DNA of 64,000 bases from an uncultured Aquimarina sp. (GTDB taxonomy: Bacteria > Bacteroidota > Bacteroidia > Flavobacteriales > Flavobacteriaceae): NCBI GenBank assembly GCA_947495425.1, contig CANLYR010000008.1:1-64000 (forward strand), in the 5' to 3' direction. Of this stretch, positions 34,465 through 44,357 are shown one piece after another; the first letter of the stretch is position 1; each line of letters starts with the position of its first letter. A program made the translations under genes and the position numbers. The notes under the pieces were generated by a model. It was not told the origin of the DNA. It made no database searches and was given only the letters and a program-made list of their open reading frames with translations.

Positions 34465-35133
34465 ATGAAGAATACTATAAAAATATTAATAGCGGTAGCA
34501 GTAATGATTAGTATTGTTTCTTGTCAAAACGACAAAAAACCAAACTATCAATACATGCCAAATATGTATGAGTCTGTAGGATATGAAGCATATGGGGAGT
34601 ATGATGTTTTCCAAGGAGAACAAGAAGCTATGCAACCTGTTGCAGGTTCAATTCCTAGAGGATGGATGCCATATGATTTTGAGAATTCAAATACAGGGTA
34701 TCAGCTTGCAAAAGACACATTGAAAAACCCTATTAAGTACACCGCAGAAAATGAAGCTAATGGAAAAGCACTATATGATATCTATTGTGCTATATGTCAT
34801 GGAGCTAAAGGAAAAGGAAAAGGATATTTAGTAGAAAGAGAAAAAATTCTTGGGGTACCAAGTTATGATGATGCAGGGAGAGCAATTACTGAAGGAAGCA
34901 TATACCATGTAATGTATTATGGGATCAACTCAATGGGATCTTATGCTTCTCAAACAAGTGAACACGAGCGTTGGCAGATTGTTCAGTACGTACAGAAGTT
35001 AAAGGCTGAATTAGAAGGAAAAACACCAAGAATTGATCCTGAAAGTGATATGGCGTCCAGTTTAATACCCGCTGTAAATAAGAGGCCCGAAGAAGTGGAT
35101 CAGGACAAGGAAGATCATAATAACGCACAGTAG
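34465..35133 (+). CDS. ActE, monoheme cytochrome c lipoprotein
   Basis: This 222-aa protein has a lipoprotein signal (SIVSC, C20), so it should be anchored to the membrane facing the periplasm. One heme site CAICH lies at 111-115, and methionines in the NSMGSY region can serve as axial ligand. ActE takes electrons from ActA and passes them to soluble cytochrome c or directly to the oxidase. It follows ActD after 5 bases. The C-terminal tail is charged. Confidence 0.92.
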   Translation: MKNTIKILIAVAVMISIVSCQNDKKPNYQYMPNMYESVGYEAYGEYDVFQGEQEAMQPVAGSIPRGWMPYDFENSNTGYQLAKDTLKNPIKYTAENEANGKALYDIYCAICHGAKGKGKGYLVEREKILGVPSYDDAGRAITEGSIYHVMYYGINSMGSYASQTSEHERWQIVQYVQKLKAELEGKTPRIDPESDMASSLIPAVNKRPEEVDQDKEDHNNAQ

Positions 35134-35174
35134 TGCATAGTAGAAAAAGTTAAGAACAACGATATTATAAAGAT

Positions 35175-36515
35175 ATGTATACGCTATCAAATAGATTAAG
35201 ATTATTTTCTATCATTCTTATGGTTGTGGGTCTGATAGGTCTTGTTATAGGATTTGCTCAGAGACCGGGATCTATAGAAGAGGTAAAGCAAATGATGGCA
35301 TCACACGACGCTCATGGAGGTGGTCATGGCGAGTCTGATACAAAAACGTATAGTGGTAACACAGTGCACGAAAAGGATGATCTAGAAAAAGATACCCATA
35401 GCGGAGATGCACATTATGAGCATATTCTACATCAATTACAGAATAAGCCTTGGGCTTCATTATATGTAGCAGCATTCTTCTTCTTTATGATTGCACTCGG
35501 GGTATTAGCATTTTATGCAATACAATTTGCCGCTCAAGCTGGGTGGTCCCCAGTACTCTTCAGAGTTATGGAAGCTATAACAGCATATTTGGTTCCAGGG
35601 GGGCTAATTCTTTTTGTAATCTTAGCACTTTCTGGATTTCATGTAAATCATTTATTTATCTGGGCAGACCCAGAAGTTGTAGCGCATGATAAACTAATTC
35701 AAGGCAAAGTAGGCTGGTTAAACGGAACAGGATTTATCATCAGGGCTGCAATCTTTTTGGGAGGTTGGTTATTATATCGACACTTTGCTGTAAAATATTC
35801 AAGAAAACAAGACGAAGATTCTGAAGGAAATAAGTGGTACAAAAAAAGTTTTAAAATATCAGCAGGATTTCTAGTGTTCTTTATCTACACAGAATCAATG
35901 ATGTCTTGGGATTGGATAATGAGTTTTGATCCACACTGGTTTAGTACATTGTTTGGATGGTATGTTTTTGCGAGTCTATTTGTATCAGGAATTACTACAA
36001 TCGCTTTGATTACAATATACCTAAAGTCAAAAGGATATATGGATTTTGTAAATAATAGTCATATCCATGATTTAGCTAAATTTATGTTTGGTATCAGTAT
36101 TTTCTGGACTTATCTTTGGTTTTCTCAGTTTATGTTAATCTGGTATTCTAACATACCTGAGGAAGTTACATATTTCATAACCCGAATAGAAGATTATAAT
36201 TTACCTTTTTTCGGAATGCTGGTAATGAATTTTATTTTCCCATTATTAGTATTAATGAACAGTGATTTTAAAAGAGTAAACTGGTTTGTTGTAATGGCAG
36301 GAATCGTAATCCTTTGTGGTCATTATATCGATGTATATAATATGGTAATGCCTGCAACTGTTGGGAAATCCTGGTTTATCGGCATTAGCGAAATAAGCGC
36401 AGTGTTATTATTTCTTGGATTGTTCTTGTTTGTAGTATTTAGAGCGCTCACAAAAGCTCCATTACTGGCAAAAGGAAATCCATATATAGAAGAAAGTAAA
36501 CACTTTCATTATTAA
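35175..36515 (+). CDS. ActF, membrane subunit of alternative complex III
   Basis: This 446-aa protein has about ten membrane helices and belongs to the NrfD-like superfamily as a second, shorter relative of ActC. Between the first and second helices is a hydrophilic His-rich loop (HDAHGGGHGE and more), likely periplasmic and possibly metal-binding. Motifs such as SMMSWDWIMSFDPHWFSTLF are typical of the ActF family. It closes the act part of the operon, and coxB follows 32 bases later. Confidence 0.9.
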   Translation: MYTLSNRLRLFSIILMVVGLIGLVIGFAQRPGSIEEVKQMMASHDAHGGGHGESDTKTYSGNTVHEKDDLEKDTHSGDAHYEHILHQLQNKPWASLYVAAFFFFMIALGVLAFYAIQFAAQAGWSPVLFRVMEAITAYLVPGGLILFVILALSGFHVNHLFIWADPEVVAHDKLIQGKVGWLNGTGFIIRAAIFLGGWLLYRHFAVKYSRKQDEDSEGNKWYKKSFKISAGFLVFFIYTESMMSWDWIMSFDPHWFSTLFGWYVFASLFVSGITTIALITIYLKSKGYMDFVNNSHIHDLAKFMFGISIFWTYLWFSQFMLIWYSNIPEEVTYFITRIEDYNLPFFGMLVMNFIFPLLVLMNSDFKRVNWFVVMAGIVILCGHYIDVYNMVMPATVGKSWFIGISEISAVLLFLGLFLFVVFRALTKAPLLAKGNPYIEESKHFHY

Positions 36516-36547
36516 AATTTGAATTGTAAAAAAGAAGATAGATAAAA

Positions 36548-37624
36548 ATGACTGTATTCTTAACCATAGTAGTTATAGCACTTTTTGGAATCACATTGTG
36601 GCAAATGTCCAAAATATTGAAATTGTCTCAATCTAAAGGTGCAGATGTTTCCCAGGTAGCAAATGATAAGGATAATAATTTACATGGTAAATTAATGCTT
36701 GCGTTTGTAATATTTATGTACTTATTGACCATATATTGTTTCGTACAGTACCATACTTTTTTTCTTCCAGAGTCCGCTTCTGAACATGGGGTAGACTATG
36801 ATTTATTAATGTTTATCTCGATGGTGTTGATTTTCATTGTGCAAATTCTTACACAAGGACTATTACACTTCTTTGCATATAAGTATAGAGGTAAGAAAGA
36901 AAACAAAGCATTGTTTTTTGCTGATAATGATAAGTTAGAATTTATCTGGACAATTATTCCTGTTATAGTACTTGCTGGATTAATTATATACGGATTATTT
37001 ACCTGGACAGATATTATGAATATCGATGAGGAAGAAGGGGATCCATTAATAATTGAGTTATATGCCTATCAATTTGACTGGAGAGCACGTTATTCTGGAG
37101 CGGATAATGAATTAGGTAAAGCAAACGTTCGTTTCATAGAAGGTATCAATGTACTAGGACTGGATATATCAGATAACTACGGGAAGGATGATAAAATTAC
37201 GAATGAATTACACTTGCCCGTAAACAGGAAAGTAATTTTCAAAATGAGATCCCAAGATGTATTACATTCTGCATATATGCCATTTTTTAGAGCACAAATG
37301 AATGTTGTACCGGGTATGATTACTGAATTTTCGTATACCCCAACGCTCACTACCGAAGAAATGAGGAATAGCGAGTTTATGATAGAAAAAGTTGCTACAA
37401 TTAATAAAATAAGAAAAGAAAAAAGTAAAAAACTTATCGCAGCAGGAGATGAGGCTTTAGAAGAATATACTTTTGATTATTATCTATTATGTAACAAAAT
37501 ATGTGGCGCCTCACATTACAATATGCAAATGAAAATTGTTGTAGATTCTGAAGAAGATTATAATGAATGGCTAAAGACACAACAAACTTTTGGAGAGCAG
37601 TTATCAGCTCAGGCAAGTAATTAA
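36548..37624 (+). CDS. Cytochrome c oxidase subunit II
   Basis: This 358-aa subunit receives electrons from the complex through its CuA centre. It has an N-terminal hydrophobic helix and two further membrane helices (about 50-75 and 85-160 region), then the periplasmic cupredoxin domain. The CuA ligand motif CNKICGASHYNM (about 315-326) is complete with two Cys, His and Met, and the acidic FDWR segment is present. Membership in one operon with act genes suggests a supercomplex between alternative complex III and the oxidase. Confidence 0.93.
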   Translation: MTVFLTIVVIALFGITLWQMSKILKLSQSKGADVSQVANDKDNNLHGKLMLAFVIFMYLLTIYCFVQYHTFFLPESASEHGVDYDLLMFISMVLIFIVQILTQGLLHFFAYKYRGKKENKALFFADNDKLEFIWTIIPVIVLAGLIIYGLFTWTDIMNIDEEEGDPLIIELYAYQFDWRARYSGADNELGKANVRFIEGINVLGLDISDNYGKDDKITNELHLPVNRKVIFKMRSQDVLHSAYMPFFRAQMNVVPGMITEFSYTPTLTTEEMRNSEFMIEKVATINKIRKEKSKKLIAAGDEALEEYTFDYYLLCNKICGASHYNMQMKIVVDSEEDYNEWLKTQQTFGEQLSAQASN

Positions 37625-37674
37625 TTGAGAAAGAAAAAGAGAAATTATATAGTTTACTTAAAAAAAATAGCGGT

Positions 37675-39489
37675 ATGTCAGCAATAGCACACGCGGATGA
37701 TCATGCACATGAGCACGAGCACCACCATAAAGAAACTTTTATTACTAAGTATATTTTTAGTCAGGATCATAAAATGATCTCTAAGCAGTACCTGATTACT
37801 GGTCTGATTATGGGTATTATAGGTATTGCAATGTCTTTATTGTTTAGAATGCAGTTAGCCTGGCCTGATCATCAGTTTACAATATATGAGATTTTCCTAG
37901 GGAAATTTGGTAAAGATGGAGTTATGGATCCAAGTATCTATCTGGCATTGGTGACCATACATGGTACTATTATGGTATTCTTTGTATTAACAGCTGGTCT
38001 AAGTGGTACCTTCAGTAACTTACTTATTCCATTACAAATCGGAGCTCGCGATATGGCCTCTGGGTTTTTAAATATGGTATCGTATTGGCTATTTTTCATA
38101 AGTAGTGTTATTATGATACTTTCTTTATTTGCCGAAGCTGGACCCGCATCTGCTGGTTGGACTATCTATCCTCCACTAAGTGCATTACCACAAGCTATCG
38201 GAGGTTCTGGTACAGGAATGACACTATGGTTGGTTTCTATGGCAATATTCATTGCATCCTCGTTATTAGGTTCATTGAATTATGTAGTTACTGTAATCAA
38301 TCTACGTACCAAAGGAATGTCGATGACGCGTATGCCACTAACAATATGGGCGTTTTTTGTAACAGCCATTATTGGTATTGTTTCGTTCCCTGTATTATTA
38401 TCTGCTGCTTTGTTATTAATCATGGATAGAAGTTTTGGTACTTCATTTTATTTAAGTGATATATACATTCAAGGCGAAGTACTACACAATCAAGGAGGTT
38501 CACCTGTTCTTTTTGAGCATTTATTCTGGTTTCTAGGACATCCAGAAGTTTATATAGTATTGTTACCAGCATTAGGAATAACGTCAGAGATTATAGCAAC
38601 AAATGCGCGTAAACCTATTTTTGGATACAGAGCAATGGTTGCTTCAATATTGGCAATTGCATTTTTATCTACAATTGTTTGGGGGCATCACATGTTTATC
38701 TCAGGTATGAATCCCTTCTTAGGTTCTGTATTTACATTTACGACCTTATTAATTGCGATTCCTTCAGCAGTAAAAGCATTCAACTATATCACGACGTTAT
38801 GGAAAGGTAATTTGCAACTCAATCCTGCCATGTTATTTTCAATAGGATTGGTTTCTACATTCATTACCGGTGGTCTTACAGGAATTATTCTTGGGGATAG
38901 TACACTAGATATCAATGTTCATGATACCTATTTTGTAGTAGCACATTTCCACCTTGTGATGGGTATCTCTGCATTATACGGATTATTTGCAGGAGTTTAT
39001 CATTGGTTCCCAAAAATGTATGGCAAGATGATGAATAAAAATTTGGGTTACGTACACTTCTGGGTTACTGCCATTGGAGCATATGGTGTCTTTTTCCCAA
39101 TGCACTTCATAGGAATGGCTGGATTACCACGTCGTTACTATACCAATTCAAATTTCCCTTATTTTGATGATTTAGCAGATACTAACGTGTTGATTACTGT
39201 ATTTGCACTCATTACTGCAGCAGCACAACTTGTATTCTTATATAATTTTATAATTTCTATTTTTTACGGTAAAAAAGCAGTACAAAACCCTTGGAGATCT
39301 AATACGCTAGAATGGACTACTCCAGTTGAGCATATGCATGGTAACTGGCCAGGTGCGATACCATCTGTTCATAGATGGCCTTATGATTATAGTAAGACTA
39401 ATGAAGATGGAGAATACGTAATCGCAGGGCAAGATTACGTGTCTCAGATTGTACCATTACAAGAAAATGAAGAAGAAATGCATCACTAG
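37675..39489 (+). CDS. Cytochrome c oxidase subunit I
   Basis: This 604-aa subunit contains the heme and CuB site that reduces oxygen. Twelve or so membrane helices are present, and the ligands can be recognised: HGTIMVFF for the low-spin heme, GHPEVYI for CuB and the cross-linked Tyr, HHMF for two further CuB His, and HDTYFVVAHFH for both hemes. The N-terminus is His-rich (HADDHAHEHEHHH), probably a flexible metal-binding tail. No genes for subunit III or IV follow, so these must be elsewhere. A hairpin terminator lies just downstream. Confidence 0.94.
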   Translation: MSAIAHADDHAHEHEHHHKETFITKYIFSQDHKMISKQYLITGLIMGIIGIAMSLLFRMQLAWPDHQFTIYEIFLGKFGKDGVMDPSIYLALVTIHGTIMVFFVLTAGLSGTFSNLLIPLQIGARDMASGFLNMVSYWLFFISSVIMILSLFAEAGPASAGWTIYPPLSALPQAIGGSGTGMTLWLVSMAIFIASSLLGSLNYVVTVINLRTKGMSMTRMPLTIWAFFVTAIIGIVSFPVLLSAALLLIMDRSFGTSFYLSDIYIQGEVLHNQGGSPVLFEHLFWFLGHPEVYIVLLPALGITSEIIATNARKPIFGYRAMVASILAIAFLSTIVWGHHMFISGMNPFLGSVFTFTTLLIAIPSAVKAFNYITTLWKGNLQLNPAMLFSIGLVSTFITGGLTGIILGDSTLDINVHDTYFVVAHFHLVMGISALYGLFAGVYHWFPKMYGKMMNKNLGYVHFWVTAIGAYGVFFPMHFIGMAGLPRRYYTNSNFPYFDDLADTNVLITVFALITAAAQLVFLYNFIISIFYGKKAVQNPWRSNTLEWTTPVEHMHGNWPGAIPSVHRWPYDYSKTNEDGEYVIAGQDYVSQIVPLQENEEEMHH

Positions 39490-39516
39490 TGTAATGAAAG
39501 ATGCTTAATAGTATAA

Positions 39517-39548
39517 GAAAGCCTTTTCATTTTTATGAAAAGGCTTTC
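39517..39548 (+). terminator. Terminator of the act-cox operon
   Basis: GAAAGCCTTTTCAT (39517-39530) pairs perfectly with ATGAAAAGGCTTTC (39535-39548) around a TTTT loop. It is followed by TCCTTTTGT and lies 28 bases after coxA. Confidence 0.8.
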
Positions 39549-39569
39549 TCCTTTTGTATAACTGCCTTC

Positions 39570-39672
39570 ATCCCTCCTGGATATGGTTTTGATGTTTCGA
39601 AATCATGTAAGATTAATTTTTGCATTTTATTATTGTAGAGAGATTCGCTAAATTAGTTTTTCATAAAAAAGA
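39570..39672 (+). repeat. Degenerate intergenic repeat, copy 1
   Basis: About 100 bases similar to 43109-43210. Shared blocks, in order, are ATC-CTCCT, TGTTTCGAAAT, TTTATTATTGTAGA and GATTCGCTAAATTAGTT. It lies between the act-cox terminator and the AsmA-like gene. Confidence 0.65.
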
Positions 39673-39765
39673 TAAATAGTTACATTTAGTAATTATATAA
39701 AATTTTTCATACGAATTCACTACTTTTAAAGTCAAACATTTTTTTTAACCTTAAAAGCATCTACT

Positions 39766-42700
39766 TTGAAGATTAAAAAATTCCAGAAACGAGTTTTATT
39801 AGTACTAACCTTAGTTCCTTCTTTATTAGTAGGAGGCCTAATCCTATACATTCAGAGTAACCAATCTGAAATTATCAAAGGCGAGATCGCAAAACTAAAC
39901 AAAGAACACAAAGGCCTTATCCGTGTTGGTGAAAGTAAACTATCCCTTTTTAGCAACTTTCCAGATATCTCTATAAAAGTATATGATGTAAAAATTTTAG
40001 AAACCAAAGAAGATAATGCGTCTATTATAATGGATGTAAAAGATATATACGTAGGCTTTAACCTATGGGATATGGTGAAAGGAAATTATGATGTTCAGTC
40101 TTTAAAAGTAGAAGAAGGCGTTTTTAATATTGTGATTCACGAAAATAATACAACGAATATTCAAAACTCCCTAGCCAGTACTTCTGAAACAGAAACACCG
40201 GCTACCAATATTCATCTAAAAAAAATTCGTTTCAAAAATCTGGACATCCATACCTTAGATGAAGCTACTAATACAGATGTCGAAAAATTTATATACGCTG
40301 GTACAGGTGGCTTTAGCCAAAAAGATAGTATCATAGCCGGGCATATAGATACCCATTTTGAATTAAATGTAATAAAAGATAGCGATACTACCTTTATCCA
40401 TAATAAACATTTTGAAGTGCATACCGACTTGGTATTTAATGAAAATACTGGTATTCTAGATATACAGCCTTCCAGTATTGCCATGGAAAATGGTGATTTT
40501 GAATTAGAAGGATCTATAGACACAAAGAATGATGTAGATCTTGATCTTTCTATAAAAGGAACAAAGCCCAATTTTGATATGTTAATTGCTTTTGCTCCAT
40601 CAGATGTAATACCCATATTAGAGAAATACAAAAATGCTGGTGAAATCTATTTTAATGCTAGTATCCAAGGCCCTTCTAACAAAGGAAATAGGCCTTTTAT
40701 CAATGCTAATTTTGGAGCCGGAAAAGCCTTTTTAGAAAATACCAAAAGAGCCAAAAAGATTGATAATATGGGGTTCAACGGTCATTTTACGAATGGAGAA
40801 AATAGAGATCTAAGTACCATGGAATTTTCTCTGACTGATATGACTGCGTCTTTGGAAAAGGGAGAGTTTGAAGGGGCTATTTTTGTAAAGAATTTTGAAT
40901 CTCCAGAAGTGGATATGAAAATAAACTCCAATTTTAACCTCGATTTTATTGCAGATTTTCTAGAATTAGAGCAAGTACAAGATATCTCTGGAGAGATTTC
41001 CTTGAAAATGAATTTTCACGATATTATTGATATTGACGAACCCGAAAAAGCATTGCAAAAACTCAATCAAGCGTACTTTACAGAATTGATCGTAAAAGAC
41101 TTGAGTTTAGTGGCCAAACAACTTCCTGCGCCTTTGCACAATCTGAATGTTCATTTAGTAATGAATGGCAAAGAAGCAACCTTGAATCAGTTCGAATTGT
41201 TGATAGGAAATACTGATCTATCTGTACGTGGTTTTCTTTCAGACTTACCTGCTATTGTACATCATACGAGTATCCCAGTAGAAGCGCATTTAGATATTGC
41301 CTCCAAATACTTAGATATTGGCGAATTAACTGGTTTTTCAACACAGGACACTACTCACACAGGTTTCGATGAACAAATCAAAGAGCTCAGTTTGGGACTT
41401 TCTTTTAAGGCTTCAGCCAAGGATTTTACAGCATCTAAGTATGTACCCAAAGGTGAATTTTTTATCGATAGTTTATATGCAGACTTGAAGCATTATCCGC
41501 ATAAACTACATGATTTTCATGCCGATGTGTTAATAGATGAGAAAGACTTAGAAATAATTGATTTCACGGGTTATATAGATGATAGTGATTTTCATCTTGA
41601 TGGGCTCATACATGATTATGCTTTTTGGATGCAACCACAACTAAACGGAGATGTAGATTTAGATATCAATCTTACTTCTGGTAAGTTAAGATTGGAAGAT
41701 GTCTTTTCGTATCAGGGAGAAAATTATGTTCCAGAAGAGTACCGCCATGAAGCGTTTGATGATTTGGCATTGCATGTTGCCTCCAGTATGCATTATAAAG
41801 ATTCTGCTCTACATGCTATCGATCTGACATTAGATAAGTTAGATGCAAAAATGAAATTGCATCCACTTCGCTTTGATAAATTTAGAGGAAACATACGTTA
41901 CGAAGAGGATCACTTGGTGATAAAAGACTTTCATGGAGAAATAGGAGCGACGAATTTTAATTTCGATTTAAACTATTATTTGGGAGAAGATCCGCAAATA
42001 AAGAAAAGAGATAATTATCTAGAATTAAAGGCGAATTACATCGACTTTGATGCCCTTTTCAATTTCGATTTAAATCCTCCAAAACCTATAGAAGGCGTTA
42101 CTTCAAAAACTGCAGATGTAAAAGAACACGCAGATGCCTTCAATATATATGAATTACCATTTACCGATATGCAATTTAAAGTAGATGTCGCTCATTTTAT
42201 CTACCATAGAATAGATCTTCAAAATATCAAAGCAGATTTAAGAACAACACCCAACCATTCCATTTATATAGATACGTTAAACATGGACGCTGCTGGAGGA
42301 AATATCGAATTAAGTGGGTATTTTAATGGTAGTGATCCAAAACATATCTATATGCAGCCGGATCTGGTCATGAATAATGTTGATTTAGATAAATTGTTGT
42401 TCAAATTCGAAAATTTTGGACAAGACCATCTTGTTTCCGAAAATTTACAAGGAAAACTCACCTCTAGAATTAAAGGTAAGATTAGAGTATATCCAGATAT
42501 GGTGCCAGATTTGGATCAATCTACTATAGAAATGGACGTAAAAGTATTAAATGGAAGATTAAAAAATTACGATCCAATGCTGGCACTTTCAGATTATATG
42601 GAAGCTAAAAATCTACAAAACATTCGTTTTGACACTTTACAAAATAGCTTAAATATAAAAAAAGGAAAGATTAATATTCCGGCTATGAGGATCGAATCTA

Positions 42701-42966
42701 CTTTGGGTCATATAGAATTGTCTGGTACGCATGATAATAATCAAAATATTGATTATTATTTACGTATTCCCTGGAAAACTGTAAGAAAAGCTGCTTGGCA
42801 AAAATTATTTGGAAACAAAAAAGAGGCTGATGTTGCTATTAATGAGGAACAAGAAGATAAGGTTGTAGAAGTAGATCCTAACAAAAAAATAAAGTATCTT
42901 AATCTAAATATCAAAGGGCGCATAGATGACTATAAGGTTTCATTAGGTAAGAAAAAAGGAAAGTAA
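39766..42966 (+). CDS. AsmA-like family protein (very large)
   Basis: This 1066-aa protein has one N-terminal membrane helix (about 8-28) and a long beta-rich region made of repeating strands. AsmA/TamB-type segments include an N-terminal ISIKVYDVKI with a LSLFSNFPDI-like motif and a C-terminal domain with GKINIPAMRIESTLGHIELSGTHD. AsmA-like proteins span the envelope and are thought to move phospholipids between membranes. The start appears to be TTG at 39766; no in-frame ATG precedes the membrane helix. A repeat similar to one downstream lies before it. Confidence 0.82.
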   Translation: MKIKKFQKRVLLVLTLVPSLLVGGLILYIQSNQSEIIKGEIAKLNKEHKGLIRVGESKLSLFSNFPDISIKVYDVKILETKEDNASIIMDVKDIYVGFNLWDMVKGNYDVQSLKVEEGVFNIVIHENNTTNIQNSLASTSETETPATNIHLKKIRFKNLDIHTLDEATNTDVEKFIYAGTGGFSQKDSIIAGHIDTHFELNVIKDSDTTFIHNKHFEVHTDLVFNENTGILDIQPSSIAMENGDFELEGSIDTKNDVDLDLSIKGTKPNFDMLIAFAPSDVIPILEKYKNAGEIYFNASIQGPSNKGNRPFINANFGAGKAFLENTKRAKKIDNMGFNGHFTNGENRDLSTMEFSLTDMTASLEKGEFEGAIFVKNFESPEVDMKINSNFNLDFIADFLELEQVQDISGEISLKMNFHDIIDIDEPEKALQKLNQAYFTELIVKDLSLVAKQLPAPLHNLNVHLVMNGKEATLNQFELLIGNTDLSVRGFLSDLPAIVHHTSIPVEAHLDIASKYLDIGELTGFSTQDTTHTGFDEQIKELSLGLSFKASAKDFTASKYVPKGEFFIDSLYADLKHYPHKLHDFHADVLIDEKDLEIIDFTGYIDDSDFHLDGLIHDYAFWMQPQLNGDVDLDINLTSGKLRLEDVFSYQGENYVPEEYRHEAFDDLALHVASSMHYKDSALHAIDLTLDKLDAKMKLHPLRFDKFRGNIRYEEDHLVIKDFHGEIGATNFNFDLNYYLGEDPQIKKRDNYLELKANYIDFDALFNFDLNPPKPIEGVTSKTADVKEHADAFNIYELPFTDMQFKVDVAHFIYHRIDLQNIKADLRTTPNHSIYIDTLNMDAAGGNIELSGYFNGSDPKHIYMQPDLVMNNVDLDKLLFKFENFGQDHLVSENLQGKLTSRIKGKIRVYPDMVPDLDQSTIEMDVKVLNGRLKNYDPMLALSDYMEAKNLQNIRFDTLQNSLNIKKGKINIPAMRIESTLGHIELSGTHDNNQNIDYYLRIPWKTVRKAAWQKLFGNKKEADVAINEEQEDKVVEVDPNKKIKYLNLNIKGRIDDYKVSLGKKKGK

Positions 42967-43108
42967 TATCTGATTTTGGAAATTTTATTGGAGGGTGTAC
43001 TCTTGATATTGCTGAAATCCAAATAGACTCTATATCTCTCTGGAAACCTATACAGAATGATGACAAAAATACAGAAAAGGATTTTTCCTTTTAGTGGGGT
43101 TATCTTAA

Positions 43109-43210
43109 TCTCTCCTAAACAGTATTTTGGTGTTTCGAAATAGGTTAAGGTTGATTTTACTTTATTATTGTAGAAGGATTCGCTAAATTAGTTCTTCGTC
43201 AAAAATGTAT
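43109..43210 (+). repeat. Degenerate intergenic repeat, copy 2
   Basis: Second copy of the sequence at 39570-39672, in the same orientation. The best-conserved blocks are TGTTTCGAAAT, TTTATTATTGTAGA and GGATTCGCTAAATTAGTT. It ends about 45 bases before the cysteine-synthase-like gene. Confidence 0.65.
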
Positions 43211-43255
43211 AATTACTAAGGAGAATCATACAGTTCTTATACACAATTGGAAAAA

Positions 43256-44167
43256 ATGGAAGGAATAGGAAATACGCCACTAATCAAATTAAAAAACCTT
43301 ACTAATTCTAATGATGCCGATGTTTATGTAAAGGTTGAAGGAGCCAATCCTACTGGAAGTATGAAAGACAGAATGGCGTTGTCAATGATTGAAGGTGCTG
43401 AAAAAAGAGGAGATTTAAAAAAAGGAGGAGCCGTTGTTGATTATACAGGCGGTAGTACAGGAAGTTCTTTGGCTATGATATGTTCTGCCAGGGGATACAA
43501 AGCACATTTCGTTTCGTCTGATGCTTTTGCCAAAGAAAAATTACAAACGATGAGAGCCTTTGGAGCAAAGCTAGAATTGATTCCTAGCGAAAACGGAAAA
43601 ATAACGGCCAAAGTTATTGATAAGGCCCTCGAAAGAGTGAGAGCACTAGCAAAACGACCAAATACATTCTATACCGACCAATTTAATAATATTGATAATC
43701 GTAATGCTTATCATAAAATGGCTTACGAAATAATGCATGTTTTAGGAAACGATATTGATGAATTTATGGCTGGCGTAGGTACCGGAGGATGTTTCTCTGG
43801 AAATTCTGAAATATTCAAAAAAGAAATTGCAGGAGTTAGATGTATTCCTATCGAACCTTTTGGCGTGAGAACCTTATCAGGTGGAGATACTTCAGGAACA
43901 CATAGACTTGAAGGTATGGGAGCTGGATTTATTCCCGACATATGTAGAATGGACTTGGCTGATGAAATAATTTCTGTAAAAGATAAAGATGCATATGAAA
44001 CCACAAGAAATTTGGCAAGAAAAGAAGGTCTTTTTGGTGGGATTACTTCTGGAGCTAATGTTTGGGCAGCATTGCAAAGAGCAAAAATAATTGGAAAGGG
44101 GAAAACGATTGTAACGGTTATTTGCGATTCGGGCTTAAAGTATTTGAACGGAGATCTATACAAATAA
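43256..44167 (+). CDS. PLP-dependent cysteine synthase-like protein
   Basis: This 303-aa enzyme is of the fold type II PLP family. The PLP lysine is K37 in GSMKDR, and the phosphate-binding loop is GGSTGSS at about 65-71. Later come GTGGCFSG and a C-terminal SG with CDSG. Members of this branch make cysteine from O-acetylserine and sulfide or act as related synthases. The sequence is somewhat divergent from classic CysK, so the exact substrate is uncertain. An in-frame TTG three codons upstream is possible; the ATG at 43256 is preferred. It stands alone between the repeat and ruvB. Confidence 0.8.
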   Translation: MEGIGNTPLIKLKNLTNSNDADVYVKVEGANPTGSMKDRMALSMIEGAEKRGDLKKGGAVVDYTGGSTGSSLAMICSARGYKAHFVSSDAFAKEKLQTMRAFGAKLELIPSENGKITAKVIDKALERVRALAKRPNTFYTDQFNNIDNRNAYHKMAYEIMHVLGNDIDEFMAGVGTGGCFSGNSEIFKKEIAGVRCIPIEPFGVRTLSGGDTSGTHRLEGMGAGFIPDICRMDLADEIISVKDKDAYETTRNLARKEGLFGGITSGANVWAALQRAKIIGKGKTIVTVICDSGLKYLNGDLYK

Positions 44168-44313
44168 ATACCCTACAAGTGCTGGTCACAAATATATCAT
44201 ATCCCGAATAAAAATTTAGATTTGTATTCATCCACTTTGGATTTAAAAATTAGCAGGTAATATTCAAAAAGATAATTACTGCCCTACACAAAGCAATCGG
44301 AATCTCTTTTTAT

Positions 44314-44321
44314 TATATTTG
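44314..44321 (+). promoter_or_regulatory. Possible promoter of ruvB
   Basis: TATATTTG (44314-44321) matches the TANNTTTG downstream box exactly and lies about 35 bases before the ruvB start. No TTTG box is seen at the expected distance upstream, so only half of the promoter is supported. Confidence 0.35.
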
Positions 44322-44357
44322 TTTTATTCAGAAAATAAAAGAGTCAGCCAGAAGTAT

